Of a DNA stretch of 64,000 nt, positions 50,443-58,874 are shown piece by piece. The stretch's first letter is position 1; each line of letters begins with the position of its first letter. The notes under the pieces are model-generated. The model was not told where the DNA came from, did not search any database, and saw only the letters and a list, made by a program, of their open reading frames with translations. This stretch comes from Paenibacillus sambharensis (GTDB lineage Bacteria > Bacillota > Bacilli > Paenibacillales > Paenibacillaceae), in assembly GCF_003233845.1 (NCBI RefSeq), contig NZ_QKRB01000044.1:62001-126000 (forward strand). The letters are read 5' to 3'. A program made the position numbers and the translations under genes.

Positions 50443-51399
50443 ATGAGCTACCTATTGCTGCTTGTGGGCTTCGGTTTGTTAATCATCGGTGCTAATTATT
50501 TTGTGGAGGGCTCTTCGAAGATAGCGGCACTGCTTCGGATCTCGCCCATGCTGATCGGTTTGACCATTGTTGCGTTTGGTACCAGTTCGCCTGAGGCCAC
50601 CGTCAGTATTATCGCGGCGATGAATAATAATGCAGGAGTGGCGCTGGGGAATGTCGTCGGCAGTAACGTATTCAACACGACCTTTGTCCTCGGGGTGACG
50701 GCACTAGTTATGGTCATTAAGGTGCAGAGCGAGACCATCAAGAAGGAAATACCGTTTACACTGCTGGCCAGTATTGTTCTGCTTGTCTTGATCAGCGATA
50801 TCTCCCTGCAGAATACGGGCACTAATTTAGTTACACGCGGAGACGGCTTCATCCTGTTGGCATTCTTCGCCATCTTCCTCTATTACTTATTAGAGGTCGC
50901 GAGGAACAGCAGGGATAAGGATGCCGCAGAACAGGATTCTGCCAGCAGACCGTCCTGGGGCAAGAATCTGTTTTTTGCGCTGGCAGGGTTAGGTGCCATT
51001 ATTTATGGCGGCCATCTTGTTGTTCAGCACAGTACGGTCATCGCTTTGCAGTGGGGAATGAGTGAAATGCTGGTAGGTTTGACGATTGTTGCAGTCGGTA
51101 CATCCTTACCCGAATTGGTGACCTCTGTCGCTGCAGCAGTGAAAGGGGAAAATGAGATTGCTGTCGGGAATATCGTCGGCAGTAACATCTTTAATATTCT
51201 GTTCATTCTCGGGATCTCTTCGGTAATTTCTCCACTTAGCGTGGAAGGCCTCATGGCCACGGATGTGCTCATTCTGATCGCACTTACAGTTCTGCTGCTA
51301 GTTGTAGCCAGGACCGGCTTTAAGGTTGGAAGACTTGAGGGCTTCGTTCTGGCGGCATTGTATATAGGCTATATGGCTTTTGTAATTATGCGTGGCTAA
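50443..51399 (+). CDS. Calcium/sodium or cation antiporter (CaCA, YrbG-like)
   Basis: The 318-residue protein has about ten membrane segments and both alpha repeats: GTSSPEATVSI ... GNVVGSNVFN (48-85) and GTSLPELVTSV ... GNIVGSNIFN (about 221-258), the signature of cation/Ca2+ exchangers. The internal repeat reflects antiparallel halves. It stands alone between two terminators with RBS GGGAGGGG. Confidence 0.92.
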   Translation: MSYLLLLVGFGLLIIGANYFVEGSSKIAALLRISPMLIGLTIVAFGTSSPEATVSIIAAMNNNAGVALGNVVGSNVFNTTFVLGVTALVMVIKVQSETIKKEIPFTLLASIVLLVLISDISLQNTGTNLVTRGDGFILLAFFAIFLYYLLEVARNSRDKDAAEQDSASRPSWGKNLFFALAGLGAIIYGGHLVVQHSTVIALQWGMSEMLVGLTIVAVGTSLPELVTSVAAAVKGENEIAVGNIVGSNIFNILFILGISSVISPLSVEGLMATDVLILIALTVLLLVVARTGFKVGRLEGFVLAALYIGYMAFVIMRG

Positions 51400-51426
51400 T
51401 CTAGACTGCAGCATTGCCAATGTATA

Positions 51427-51458
51427 AGAAACCCGATCGCGAGCGGTCGGTTTTTTTT
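51427..51458. terminator. Terminator after the exchanger gene
   Basis: AAACCCGATCGC-GAG-CGGTCGGTT with eight T. A variant of the recurring CCCGACC hairpin. Confidence 0.85.
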
Positions 51459-51552
51459 GCCGGAGTGGCGCGTCGAGAGGTTGTATATGGTTGGAGGGAT
51501 TTGGCTATACTGTCTACATAAATTGGGTTTATGTGGAGGAGATTTAGGCCAG

Positions 51553-52026
51553 ATGAGTTTTGTAGTGATGTTCGTTGCGGCATGGTTATCCTCATTTATT
51601 CTCTATTCAATGAACAAAAGCTTGTCTGTGGCCGAGAACGTGTTTGTTTACTTGATCATTCTTGCAATCGGACTGAATATTTCCTGGTTCGTTGCAGAAG
51701 AGTTTAAGCTCGTGGACATAACGAGGAACGGATTATCCTACACGGGATTTTTAATATATCGAACGGTTACCTTCCCAATTCTATATGTGATTATGCTGAA
51801 CGCCGCATTCAAGTCGGGGAAGACAGCGGGTGCTTTGCTATCGGCATGTGCGGTGGTCGCAGTCATTCTATCGCTGAATGGATTAATGCTTTTCTACGAA
51901 GCATTCATTTACAAGAAGTGGAATCTGTTCTATGATGCTGTGATCATTATATTACTGCAGGCGGTGAGCTACGGCTTATTAAAGCTTTATAGAAAAGCGA
52001 TGTATCGCGGGGGGGATGTACGATGA
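51553..52026 (+). CDS. Membrane protein, first of a coupled pair
   Basis: From ATG 51553 (AGGAG eleven bases upstream) the product has 157 residues with about five membrane segments. A TATACT -10-like hexamer at about 51506 supports a start here rather than in the 51457 frame extension. It overlaps the next gene by four bases (ATGA), so the two should act together. I recognise no family beyond Bacillales-type integral membrane proteins. Confidence 0.7.
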   Translation: MSFVVMFVAAWLSSFILYSMNKSLSVAENVFVYLIILAIGLNISWFVAEEFKLVDITRNGLSYTGFLIYRTVTFPILYVIMLNAAFKSGKTAGALLSACAVVAVILSLNGLMLFYEAFIYKKWNLFYDAVIIILLQAVSYGLLKLYRKAMYRGGDVR

Positions 52027-52538
52027 TTCTGTGGGAGCATTTTGACCGGAATGAGTGGTATGTCCTCTTAATGCTGATTGGTTCATATGCGGCTGTTATT
52101 GCGCTGCCGAGAAGAATTCCTGCGCATTTGCTAATTCTTAGCTTGGTTTGGGGGTTTGCAAGTGCAACGCTGCTCGATTTTACGATTGGCGGAGGAATGA
52201 TGGATTTCTATAAGGTTAATGATTCGAATCGATATGAACTGACTGATGTTTTGACTTACTTGATGTTTGCTCCGTTTGGATACTTCTTTATTTATGGTTA
52301 TGAATTGCTGAACATCCGCAAGAAGACGCTCATTTATTACATATTGGGCTGGACTGTCGTAGGTATAGGGGTGCAATGGATCTCCGAATGGATGAAGATG
52401 ACGCAATACCAGGGGGGCTACAGGTATGAATACAATATCCCTGTATTTCTTGTCATTCAAACGATTACAGGTTTGTTCTACGGCTATCTGAGAGCTCATC
52501 CTATAAATCATGAAAATAAGCGGGAGACGCCTGGGTGA
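52023..52538 (+). CDS. Membrane protein, second of a coupled pair
   Basis: The 171-residue protein has about five membrane segments (for example VLLMLIGSYAAVIALP, LLILSLVWGFASATLLDF) and a conserved-looking ISEW motif near 120. It is translationally coupled to the gene before it. Similar unlinked pairs are common in Paenibacillus/Bacillus genomes, but the function is unknown. Confidence 0.7.
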   Translation: MILWEHFDRNEWYVLLMLIGSYAAVIALPRRIPAHLLILSLVWGFASATLLDFTIGGGMMDFYKVNDSNRYELTDVLTYLMFAPFGYFFIYGYELLNIRKKTLIYYILGWTVVGIGVQWISEWMKMTQYQGGYRYEYNIPVFLVIQTITGLFYGYLRAHPINHENKRETPG

Positions 52539-52654
52539 GAGAGTTCCTTGCTTGGCAAGCCCAAGCCTTGGTCGAATATCTATAATATACGTTAAGTCAC
52601 GAATCCATGGTATACTGTTAGTGTTCCGCTTAAACAGGAACCAGGAGGTTGCCT

Positions 52655-52885
52655 ATGATGCCGAGCTTTAAAGATTGGAACCAGAAAGTTAAGCAAACCT
52701 TCAATGCGACAAGCAATGAGATCGTGCTGACCGTTACGGAGGCAGGCGAAGTGCTCGGTCTCTCTAAAGACAATATGAAGCTCTATGTTGATAAGCACGG
52801 GCTAACCAAGGTGCGCATCACGAGAAGCGTTCATCGCTACCTGCTGCTAAAGAGTGAAATCGATCATATAGTGGCGAACAGGTAG
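52655..52885 (+). CDS. Small excisionase-like helix-turn-helix protein
   Basis: ATG 52655 (AGGAGG six bases upstream) encodes 76 residues. TVTEAGEVLGLSKDNMKLYVDKHG is, in pattern, a MerR/excisionase-like winged HTH, and the C-terminal R-x-x-H-R-Y-L-L-x-x-x-E fits the recognition wing. It ends 30 bases before an ssrA 3'-end remnant. Excisionases of tmRNA-integrating elements would sit here, but host regulators of this size exist too. Confidence 0.6.
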   Translation: MMPSFKDWNQKVKQTFNATSNEIVLTVTEAGEVLGLSKDNMKLYVDKHGLTKVRITRSVHRYLLLKSEIDHIVANR

Positions 52886-52914
52886 TGAGCTCGAAGAAAT
52901 CTATAACGCAAGTG

Positions 52915-52979
52915 AATGGCCGTAGAGGCAGGTGAGGCACTTTCTTCAACAAGGGGACGAAATCCCCTCGCCTCCACCA
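52915..52979 (+). pseudogene. ssrA: Degenerate ssrA 3' end (probable old attachment site)
   Basis: GGCCGTAGAGGCAGGTGAGG aligns with the tmRNA CCGTAGAAGC...TGTGG part. It is followed by TCTTC, an AGGGG-ACGAAAT-CCCCT arm and CGCCTCCACCA, in the same spacing as tmRNA. The last 16 bases equal those at 23580 and 24445, and a CCCGACC-type terminator follows with the same 26 bases as at 23599. No 5' part is present. Confidence 0.7.
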
Positions 52980-52989
52980 ATGCCGCATG

Positions 52990-53020
52990 AGAAACCCGAC
53001 CGCGTGAGGTCGGGTTTTTG
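52990..53020. terminator. Terminator after the ssrA remnant, CCCGACC type
   Basis: GAAACCCGACC-GCGTGA-GGTCGGGTTTTT, identical in stem and loop to 23599-23626. Confidence 0.9.
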
Positions 53021-53148
53021 CTAGTGCGCAGTACATTTCTAAACGGAGCCGACGTATACCGAACGTTACATACGGTGGTGCGAGAGGGAGGCTGCTCAAT
53101 TCATGAGTGGCCTCCTATTCGATTTGACGGTAAAATAGGTCGTTCCCG

Positions 53149-53479
53149 TTAACAGAAACAATCGGGCTTGCCCTTAGATGGGTTGTCTGCTGCAGTTTCT
53201 AGATAATCCAACTGATTGTCGTCGATAGTGGTCAAGAAATTCGTTGCATGGAAGAGGACTACTCCTGCAACAAACACGCTTCAAATATTTTGTTCGAGTT
53301 TCGCCGAGTGACTTGAATTTCTGAATATGTACATCAATGCAGTAAGGGCAGCCTGTTAAATGTGCAATGGTAACAGCAATAAGCTCTTTGGTTTTCAAGG
53401 GGGCATCCGATTCGTTATAGACCTTACTTTCAAAAGCTAAGAAAGACTGGGCGGCTTGTGGGGCTAGCTCGGCAGCCGA
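53149..53479 (-). pseudogene. AhpD/carboxymuconolactone decarboxylase-like pseudogene
   Basis: The central frame reads SFLAFESKVYNESDAPLKTKE then LIAVTIAHLTGCPYCIDVH, the AhpD-like core with its CPYC redox motif. After GETRTK the family continuation (KIFEACLLQ) is in a second frame, and FHATNFLTTIDDNQ in a third. No start codon follows the upstream stop. So the gene has lost its 5' end and carries at least two frameshifts. Nothing else is seen between 53020 and 53659. Confidence 0.75.
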
Positions 53480-53659
53480 TCAGGCAAGGCCGGGTTATCT
53501 GTGTCGTGCCTTTCACAGCACTTATTCCCGTCGTGTAAAATTTCACATAAAATTGCGGGAGTCAAGGGGCCATTCGTCCTAAAAATGTGTGGTAAATATT
53601 AGTTGGTCATAGTATTCTTGTAGATAGTTGATAAACATTAAGTATAAGGAGATCAGTTC

Positions 53660-56600
53660 ATGCAAACTCAGAGGAAACTATCTTTACTATTAATACTGGT
53701 TTTACTGGTCCAGTCAATAGGGGTAACAATACCAACTGCAAGCGCAGACACTTCTGCGACGGCTTCCTTGGAACTCTCTCTCTCGAATGATTTGACTGAT
53801 TGGCTATTAGATGAAGAAGCGGGTTATATCTATGCTATTTCCAGCGTAGCAAATAGTCTATATTTTATCCGACTAAGCGATCTTAAGATTGAAAAGACCT
53901 TGAATATAGGCTCTAGACCGAGTTATCTGGCCCGGGACGGGCAAGATCTGCAAGTTGCGCTCTCGGGAGCAACCATGATTAGGACAGTTAATCTATCAAC
54001 ACAGGAAATTTCAGGTGCGGTTACAACGATCGCACCACCTGAATCGGTAGCTGCTTCTTCCACTCATCTTTTTTATGGGACTAAGGAAGGGGAAATTTAT
54101 AAATATGATAAGGCTGCTCAAACGAGTAGTTTATTATATAGCAGTTACTGGGATTATTTCGCTCTGGCTTTGGATAAGGACACAAACACGCTTTACGCAG
54201 GTAAAAAGTCCTCTTATGGCGGAATCATGGCTTTCGACGCTGGTACTGGAGCGAAGCTAAGCCAAGACATCAGTGACAATATGGAGATAGGAGGGTCCGC
54301 TCAATCGCTAAAACACATATTCATTGATGACCAATACGTATATTTTGGCGGACATCAGTTCAATAAAGCAAATTTGATGGAGACCACAGGTACCTACACA
54401 AGGACGAACAACGACTACACCTACCTCGAGTCCGTAATATTGAGTGTAACTGATTCCTACGTGCTTACTACGCAGGGTGTATATGATAAAGCAACATATA
54501 CCCCGCTAGTTCTCTTCCCTTCTAATAAGGGATTTGCCCTGCTCGACTCTAGTGGTCGTGCATATCTTGCAGGCATTGCTAACTGGTTCACAGGTTCAGA
54601 TAAAATCCAGCGTTACGAGCTTACGATTCCCCAAAGTCCTACAGCTCACTTCACGACGGATGCTTATTCTATTAAAAGTGACCAGGCGTTTACGGATTGG
54701 ACTACCACGGATAACTCCCCTTATATTTATGCTCTTGTGGCAAGTACGAACCAACTCGTTGTTATTCGCAAGGACGACTTGAGTACAGTCCGTAAGATGC
54801 ATATCGGTCCTAGCCCAAGTGATATTCAGATCGTTAACAACAAGGTTTATATCATTTTTAACGGTGCGAATCGCATTCAAGTTATGGATATGGAAGATGG
54901 CATTCCAGTGGTAGCAACGGCTTCCAGAATTGTTACAAAGCAATATCCGACACATGTCTACCCCACTAACAATGATCGAATACTGTACAATGGTGGAACG
55001 AGTGCCAGCGGTATAAGCGTAACATCCGCAGTCTACACCTCTGTCACGGATGCTGTCTATAATGAAAAAAGCACAGGTATAAATTACCTCCGTAATTACA
55101 CAGTGGATCCTGATCGAGAAATTCTGTATGGTGGCGATTACTATAACCTCTATAAATACAGCAGTGAAGATCTTCGATTAATTGAGAAGACTAAGGTAGA
55201 GCCCAGGTATCTCAATAATATGTTTATTGATAATAATGATTTATATTTCGGAAATCTCAGGCTGGATGCAGACCGGACTTCTACTCTGTATGGAACCTAT
55301 CCGGACAATATAATATATGCACGGGGAAATTACGTGTTTAGTAATTCAGCCGTATTCGATAGGGACAGTTTCAACAAAATCAATGACCTGTTCATGTATA
55401 TCCGTAATGCTTATATAGAGGTGGATCATACCGTTTACGTCTCAACGGATAAACGTTTATATAAATTTGATAGCATTGAAAACATGCAGACAGTGATGGA
55501 GCAGAATCTTTTGCCATATGATGCTGTTTTTGTAGATGAAGATTTAACCTTGGGCAGACTTGAGGGGTCTCTAGTTGTTCAACTGCCAACCGGAGGAAAC
55601 GAAGTCGTGAGTTATATGGCCTATTTCCTCGATCGTAACGGCAATAAGCTTCAGCAAATCGGAATGTATAAGAATGAGTTATCCACTGATCAGCTACTTG
55701 TTTACGATATCGTACCTTCAACTCTTCCCGAGGGAGCGGTGAGTATTGGATTATATCCAGTTATCCGTGGCGAATATGGAGCCACACGTACATTAGAAAT
55801 CCATACTTCAGTGGCGATATATGATGCGCCGACTTATCTGCCTGTTGATCTGACAGTGACGGATACGAATCCGGATATAAATAAATTTTCCGGTACGGTG
55901 ACATGGAAGCCGGGAGCGTCAGAAATTCCTAGTACTCGCTATCGTCTGTATTTTGTAGATGAAGATGGACCAGTAGGGGCAGAGATAGCCACTGTAGAGG
56001 GTGGAAAAATAGCGTATTCCCTTACGATTCCGGAGAAGGATGTGCCCGTAGAAGCTTTGGGGCTCGGTCTATTCATAGAAAACGATGAGTTCATACCGCC
56101 TTTCTTTATTGGAGCACTATTAGAAGATAAACGGACACAGGCTATCCCGGTATCATCCATTACTGTATACAAATATTTTATCCAATCGGATAGAATCGTT
56201 GTGAACGGTCTATCAGCCGGGGATATTGTTCGGGTCTACAACGAAGCGCAAACCGCTCTGCTAGGGATTGGGAATGTTGGATTGAACCAAAGTTCAATAA
56301 CGATCCCTATCTGGAACCTTGGGAATCCCGGAGAAAAGCTTCTTGTAACCCGACAATCTATAAGTAGAGGGGAAAGTAAAGGTACGTTAGTTGTTGTGCC
56401 GTCTATTACGGACGACACTTTCGGTCCTATTGGCGGTGGCGGCAGTGGCAGCGGCGGCGGAATCGGTGGCGGTAGTGGCAGCGGCGGCGGAACCGGTGGC
56501 GGTAGTGGCAGCGGTGGAATTATTAGCGGTCCGATCTTCATTGGCCCTTCAGGGAATAATAGCACCGGCTCTACAGGTAACGGTGATTCGGGAGATACAA

Positions 56601-57814
56601 AATTAGTGACAAACATTGTTGAAAGCAAAGATGGTCTCCAAACGTCTCTGACGGAAGTGACATCTGCATTTGTTTCACATGCAATTAAAGATCCCGGTTT
56701 TGCCAAACACCCGGTAATAGTAGTTAAGGCCGATGAACAGACAGCAGCCGCTAGGACTCAGTTCCAAATCGAATCGAGCATAGTAGCTGATATTCATAAT
56801 AACTCGAAGGAAACTCAGTTTATTTTGGAATCGGCTCTTGGAAAATTTCGGTTGCCCGTGAAGTCTCTAATTCCATCCATTTCCAAGAGCAAGGTTTCTA
56901 AACAAAAGTTTGTTTTTACGATTGCGCAAGCGGCTCTTGATTATAAAATCAAGCTGGATACGCAACTACATGGTTCTACTAGTACTCCATTGGGACAGCC
57001 CGTCGAATTTGAGGTTAAATTAACTGGAGTCGGGCAGGACCTTATTCTTTCAGATTTGCCTCAATACATTGATCATGTAATAAACTTCAATGTTCCAGAA
57101 GATGAGAAGGCTGCATATGCAGGTTTAACCTATGATTCTCTTACGCAGACTTACGTTCCTGTACCGATCACATGGGAATGGAAAGATGGAGTTCTTCAGG
57201 CAACCCTAAAGCGTAAAGGGAACTCAATCTATACCGTTGTTCAAAACAATAGTAGTTTCGATGATCTGGATACTAAAAATCCTTATAAAGACAGTATAGT
57301 AGCATTGGCGAACAGGATGGTTATCTCCGGTTATCCCGACGGAAGCTTTAAGCCGGAAACTGTTGTTACGAGAGCAGAATTTGCCGCCATGCTGAACCGT
57401 TCTTTAGGTATATTGCCCAAGCTGCAGGCTTCCAAAAGCTTTAAGGATGTTAAGAATGGAGCTTGGTATGCTGCACAGGTGAACGCGGCGGTAGACGCTG
57501 GTCTCATTAATGGATATACGGATGGTACTTTCCGACCTAATCAAGAGATTACGCATCAAGAGATGGTTGTTATGCTAGTAAATGCTCTGAAGTACGGCGA
57601 GAGTGCCGCAGATCAGGTGAAGAACAATTCCACAGAGTTCCCCGAAGGTCTGCCAGGTTGGGCAAAACCATATTACACTGCTGCATTGGAAAAGGGAATT
57701 CTGCCGGCAGACGGCCCATTCCATTTTAAGACGGGCAAGCATACACAGCGTCAAGAGAGTGCTCTGCTCCTTCATCAATTACTGAAGGTATTAAATCTTA
57801 CAACAGTCAACTAA
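53660..57814 (+). CDS. Large SLH-domain surface protein with propeller repeats
   Basis: The 1384-residue protein has a signal peptide (1-29, ...ASA), two homologous halves of repeated beta blades (about 35-330 and 335-640; LTDWLLDEEAGYIYAISSVA and FTDWTTTDNSPYIYALVAST begin them), Ig-like strands at 720-890, a Gly/Ser linker at 920-960, and three SLH domains at the C terminus (YKDSIVALANRMVISGYPDG, FKDVKNGAWYAAQVNAAVDAG, GWAKPYYTAALEKG). SLH domains bind pyruvylated wall polymer, so it is a wall-attached surface protein of unknown ligand. Start ATG 53660 with AAGGAG. Confidence 0.88.
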   Translation: MQTQRKLSLLLILVLLVQSIGVTIPTASADTSATASLELSLSNDLTDWLLDEEAGYIYAISSVANSLYFIRLSDLKIEKTLNIGSRPSYLARDGQDLQVALSGATMIRTVNLSTQEISGAVTTIAPPESVAASSTHLFYGTKEGEIYKYDKAAQTSSLLYSSYWDYFALALDKDTNTLYAGKKSSYGGIMAFDAGTGAKLSQDISDNMEIGGSAQSLKHIFIDDQYVYFGGHQFNKANLMETTGTYTRTNNDYTYLESVILSVTDSYVLTTQGVYDKATYTPLVLFPSNKGFALLDSSGRAYLAGIANWFTGSDKIQRYELTIPQSPTAHFTTDAYSIKSDQAFTDWTTTDNSPYIYALVASTNQLVVIRKDDLSTVRKMHIGPSPSDIQIVNNKVYIIFNGANRIQVMDMEDGIPVVATASRIVTKQYPTHVYPTNNDRILYNGGTSASGISVTSAVYTSVTDAVYNEKSTGINYLRNYTVDPDREILYGGDYYNLYKYSSEDLRLIEKTKVEPRYLNNMFIDNNDLYFGNLRLDADRTSTLYGTYPDNIIYARGNYVFSNSAVFDRDSFNKINDLFMYIRNAYIEVDHTVYVSTDKRLYKFDSIENMQTVMEQNLLPYDAVFVDEDLTLGRLEGSLVVQLPTGGNEVVSYMAYFLDRNGNKLQQIGMYKNELSTDQLLVYDIVPSTLPEGAVSIGLYPVIRGEYGATRTLEIHTSVAIYDAPTYLPVDLTVTDTNPDINKFSGTVTWKPGASEIPSTRYRLYFVDEDGPVGAEIATVEGGKIAYSLTIPEKDVPVEALGLGLFIENDEFIPPFFIGALLEDKRTQAIPVSSITVYKYFIQSDRIVVNGLSAGDIVRVYNEAQTALLGIGNVGLNQSSITIPIWNLGNPGEKLLVTRQSISRGESKGTLVVVPSITDDTFGPIGGGGSGSGGGIGGGSGSGGGTGGGSGSGGIISGPIFIGPSGNNSTGSTGNGDSGDTKLVTNIVESKDGLQTSLTEVTSAFVSHAIKDPGFAKHPVIVVKADEQTAAARTQFQIESSIVADIHNNSKETQFILESALGKFRLPVKSLIPSISKSKVSKQKFVFTIAQAALDYKIKLDTQLHGSTSTPLGQPVEFEVKLTGVGQDLILSDLPQYIDHVINFNVPEDEKAAYAGLTYDSLTQTYVPVPITWEWKDGVLQATLKRKGNSIYTVVQNNSSFDDLDTKNPYKDSIVALANRMVISGYPDGSFKPETVVTRAEFAAMLNRSLGILPKLQASKSFKDVKNGAWYAAQVNAAVDAGLINGYTDGTFRPNQEITHQEMVVMLVNALKYGESAADQVKNNSTEFPEGLPGWAKPYYTAALEKGILPADGPFHFKTGKHTQRQESALLLHQLLKVLNLTTVN

Positions 57815-57876
57815 TTAAATATACCAGTCGTTTATGGTTTGTCTTACGACGGTGCAAGTACATTAATATCATATAG

Positions 57877-57904
57877 TGACCCGGCCGCTTTGGTCGGGTT
57901 TCTG
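57877..57904. terminator. Terminator after the SLH gene
   Basis: GACCCGGCC-GCTTT-GGTCGGGTTTCT. Part of the recurring CCCGACC type. The interval 57905-58070 contains no gene I can support. Confidence 0.8.
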
Positions 57905-58070
57905 ATTTCCACGACTTGAGGGAGTAATTGAGGTTATGGAGATTCACCATCTCAGAATGATAATTCAGGTAGAGCTAACACGACGGCGAAAGATGGTACT
58001 ATTTCATTGTCGCCTTGTATCCTATCATAAGAGAAAATTAACACAGAGCTTATTACAGAGGAGATTTTTT

Positions 58071-58739
58071 ATGAGCGTTAATAATGAAATAGAACAGCCA
58101 AGTCTTATTGTTCTTGTCTGGGAAGCTGTCTTGAAATTTTTAGGACGCATCTCCTTATTTGATCTTATTATGCGGTATCTGATAAAAGATTGGAGTAGAC
58201 AGAAGAAATTCGCATTTGTTGACTCGTGGGTGATTGGGCACACTATACTTTCCTTTCTAGCGGTATTTGTTTCTTTTTTTAGTGATGTATCTTGTGTTAA
58301 ATATGCATTACTGTTCTACGGCTTACTCCGGGTGTTTGAAATCTTTGTATACCAAACAAGCGTGGTTTTTATTCATGGCTATCGTTCCGATTCAAATGTA
58401 AGAAGCTATAGAAGATCCGTAATCTGTTTAATACATAATTTCTTCGAAATTATATTATGGTTTACTTCGTCCTATATATTCTTAATGGATCGATTCGATG
58501 TAATAAACAGTAGTGGAAATTTACTACAGGCTTTTTATATCAGCTTTGTGACTATGACAACATTTGGTCCTCCCAACTTCAATGTAAAAGGTAGCCCAGC
58601 AATGATTGTAATAGTAATTCAGTCCATTATTGGTCTATTCATGACTATTATTTCACTGGCTCATTTTATCTCACTGCTTCCTAAACCTAGGACATTGGAT
58701 AGCCATGAAAATCAACTTATAAAGAACAACGACGTATAA
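58071..58739 (+). CDS. Ion-channel-like membrane protein with atypical filter
   Basis: From ATG 58071 (GAGGAG seven bases upstream) the protein has 222 residues and four to five membrane segments. The end resembles a two-helix pore of K+ channels: LLQAFYISFVTMTTFGPPN, a pore-helix pattern followed by a hydrophobic segment. The filter position reads TMTTFGPPN instead of TMTTVGYGD. It may be a non-selective or K+-like channel, or a channel relative that lost selectivity. Upstream frame to 57936 is not used. Confidence 0.65.
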   Translation: MSVNNEIEQPSLIVLVWEAVLKFLGRISLFDLIMRYLIKDWSRQKKFAFVDSWVIGHTILSFLAVFVSFFSDVSCVKYALLFYGLLRVFEIFVYQTSVVFIHGYRSDSNVRSYRRSVICLIHNFFEIILWFTSSYIFLMDRFDVINSSGNLLQAFYISFVTMTTFGPPNFNVKGSPAMIVIVIQSIIGLFMTIISLAHFISLLPKPRTLDSHENQLIKNNDV

Positions 58740-58782
58740 ATTATATAAGGACTTTTGGGTTAACATGATTGGGTACTAATAG

Positions 58783-58813
58783 TAAAAACCCGACCGAAAG
58801 GTCGGGTTTTTAC
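58783..58813. terminator. Bidirectional terminator
   Basis: TAAAAACCCGACC-GAAA-GGTCGGGTTTTTA with a GAAA tetraloop, separating the converging channel and nucleotidase genes. Confidence 0.92.
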
Positions 58814-58874
58814 TATTACATTTCAACTCTAAATATTCAGAGAGAAATATAATCCTGCTTTTCTTTTCAGTCGC

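Noticed and set aside
57936-58070. N-terminal extension of the channel-like protein
   Set aside because: Arg/His-rich, no ribosome site; ATG 58071 has GAGGAG at good distance and starts a normal protein.
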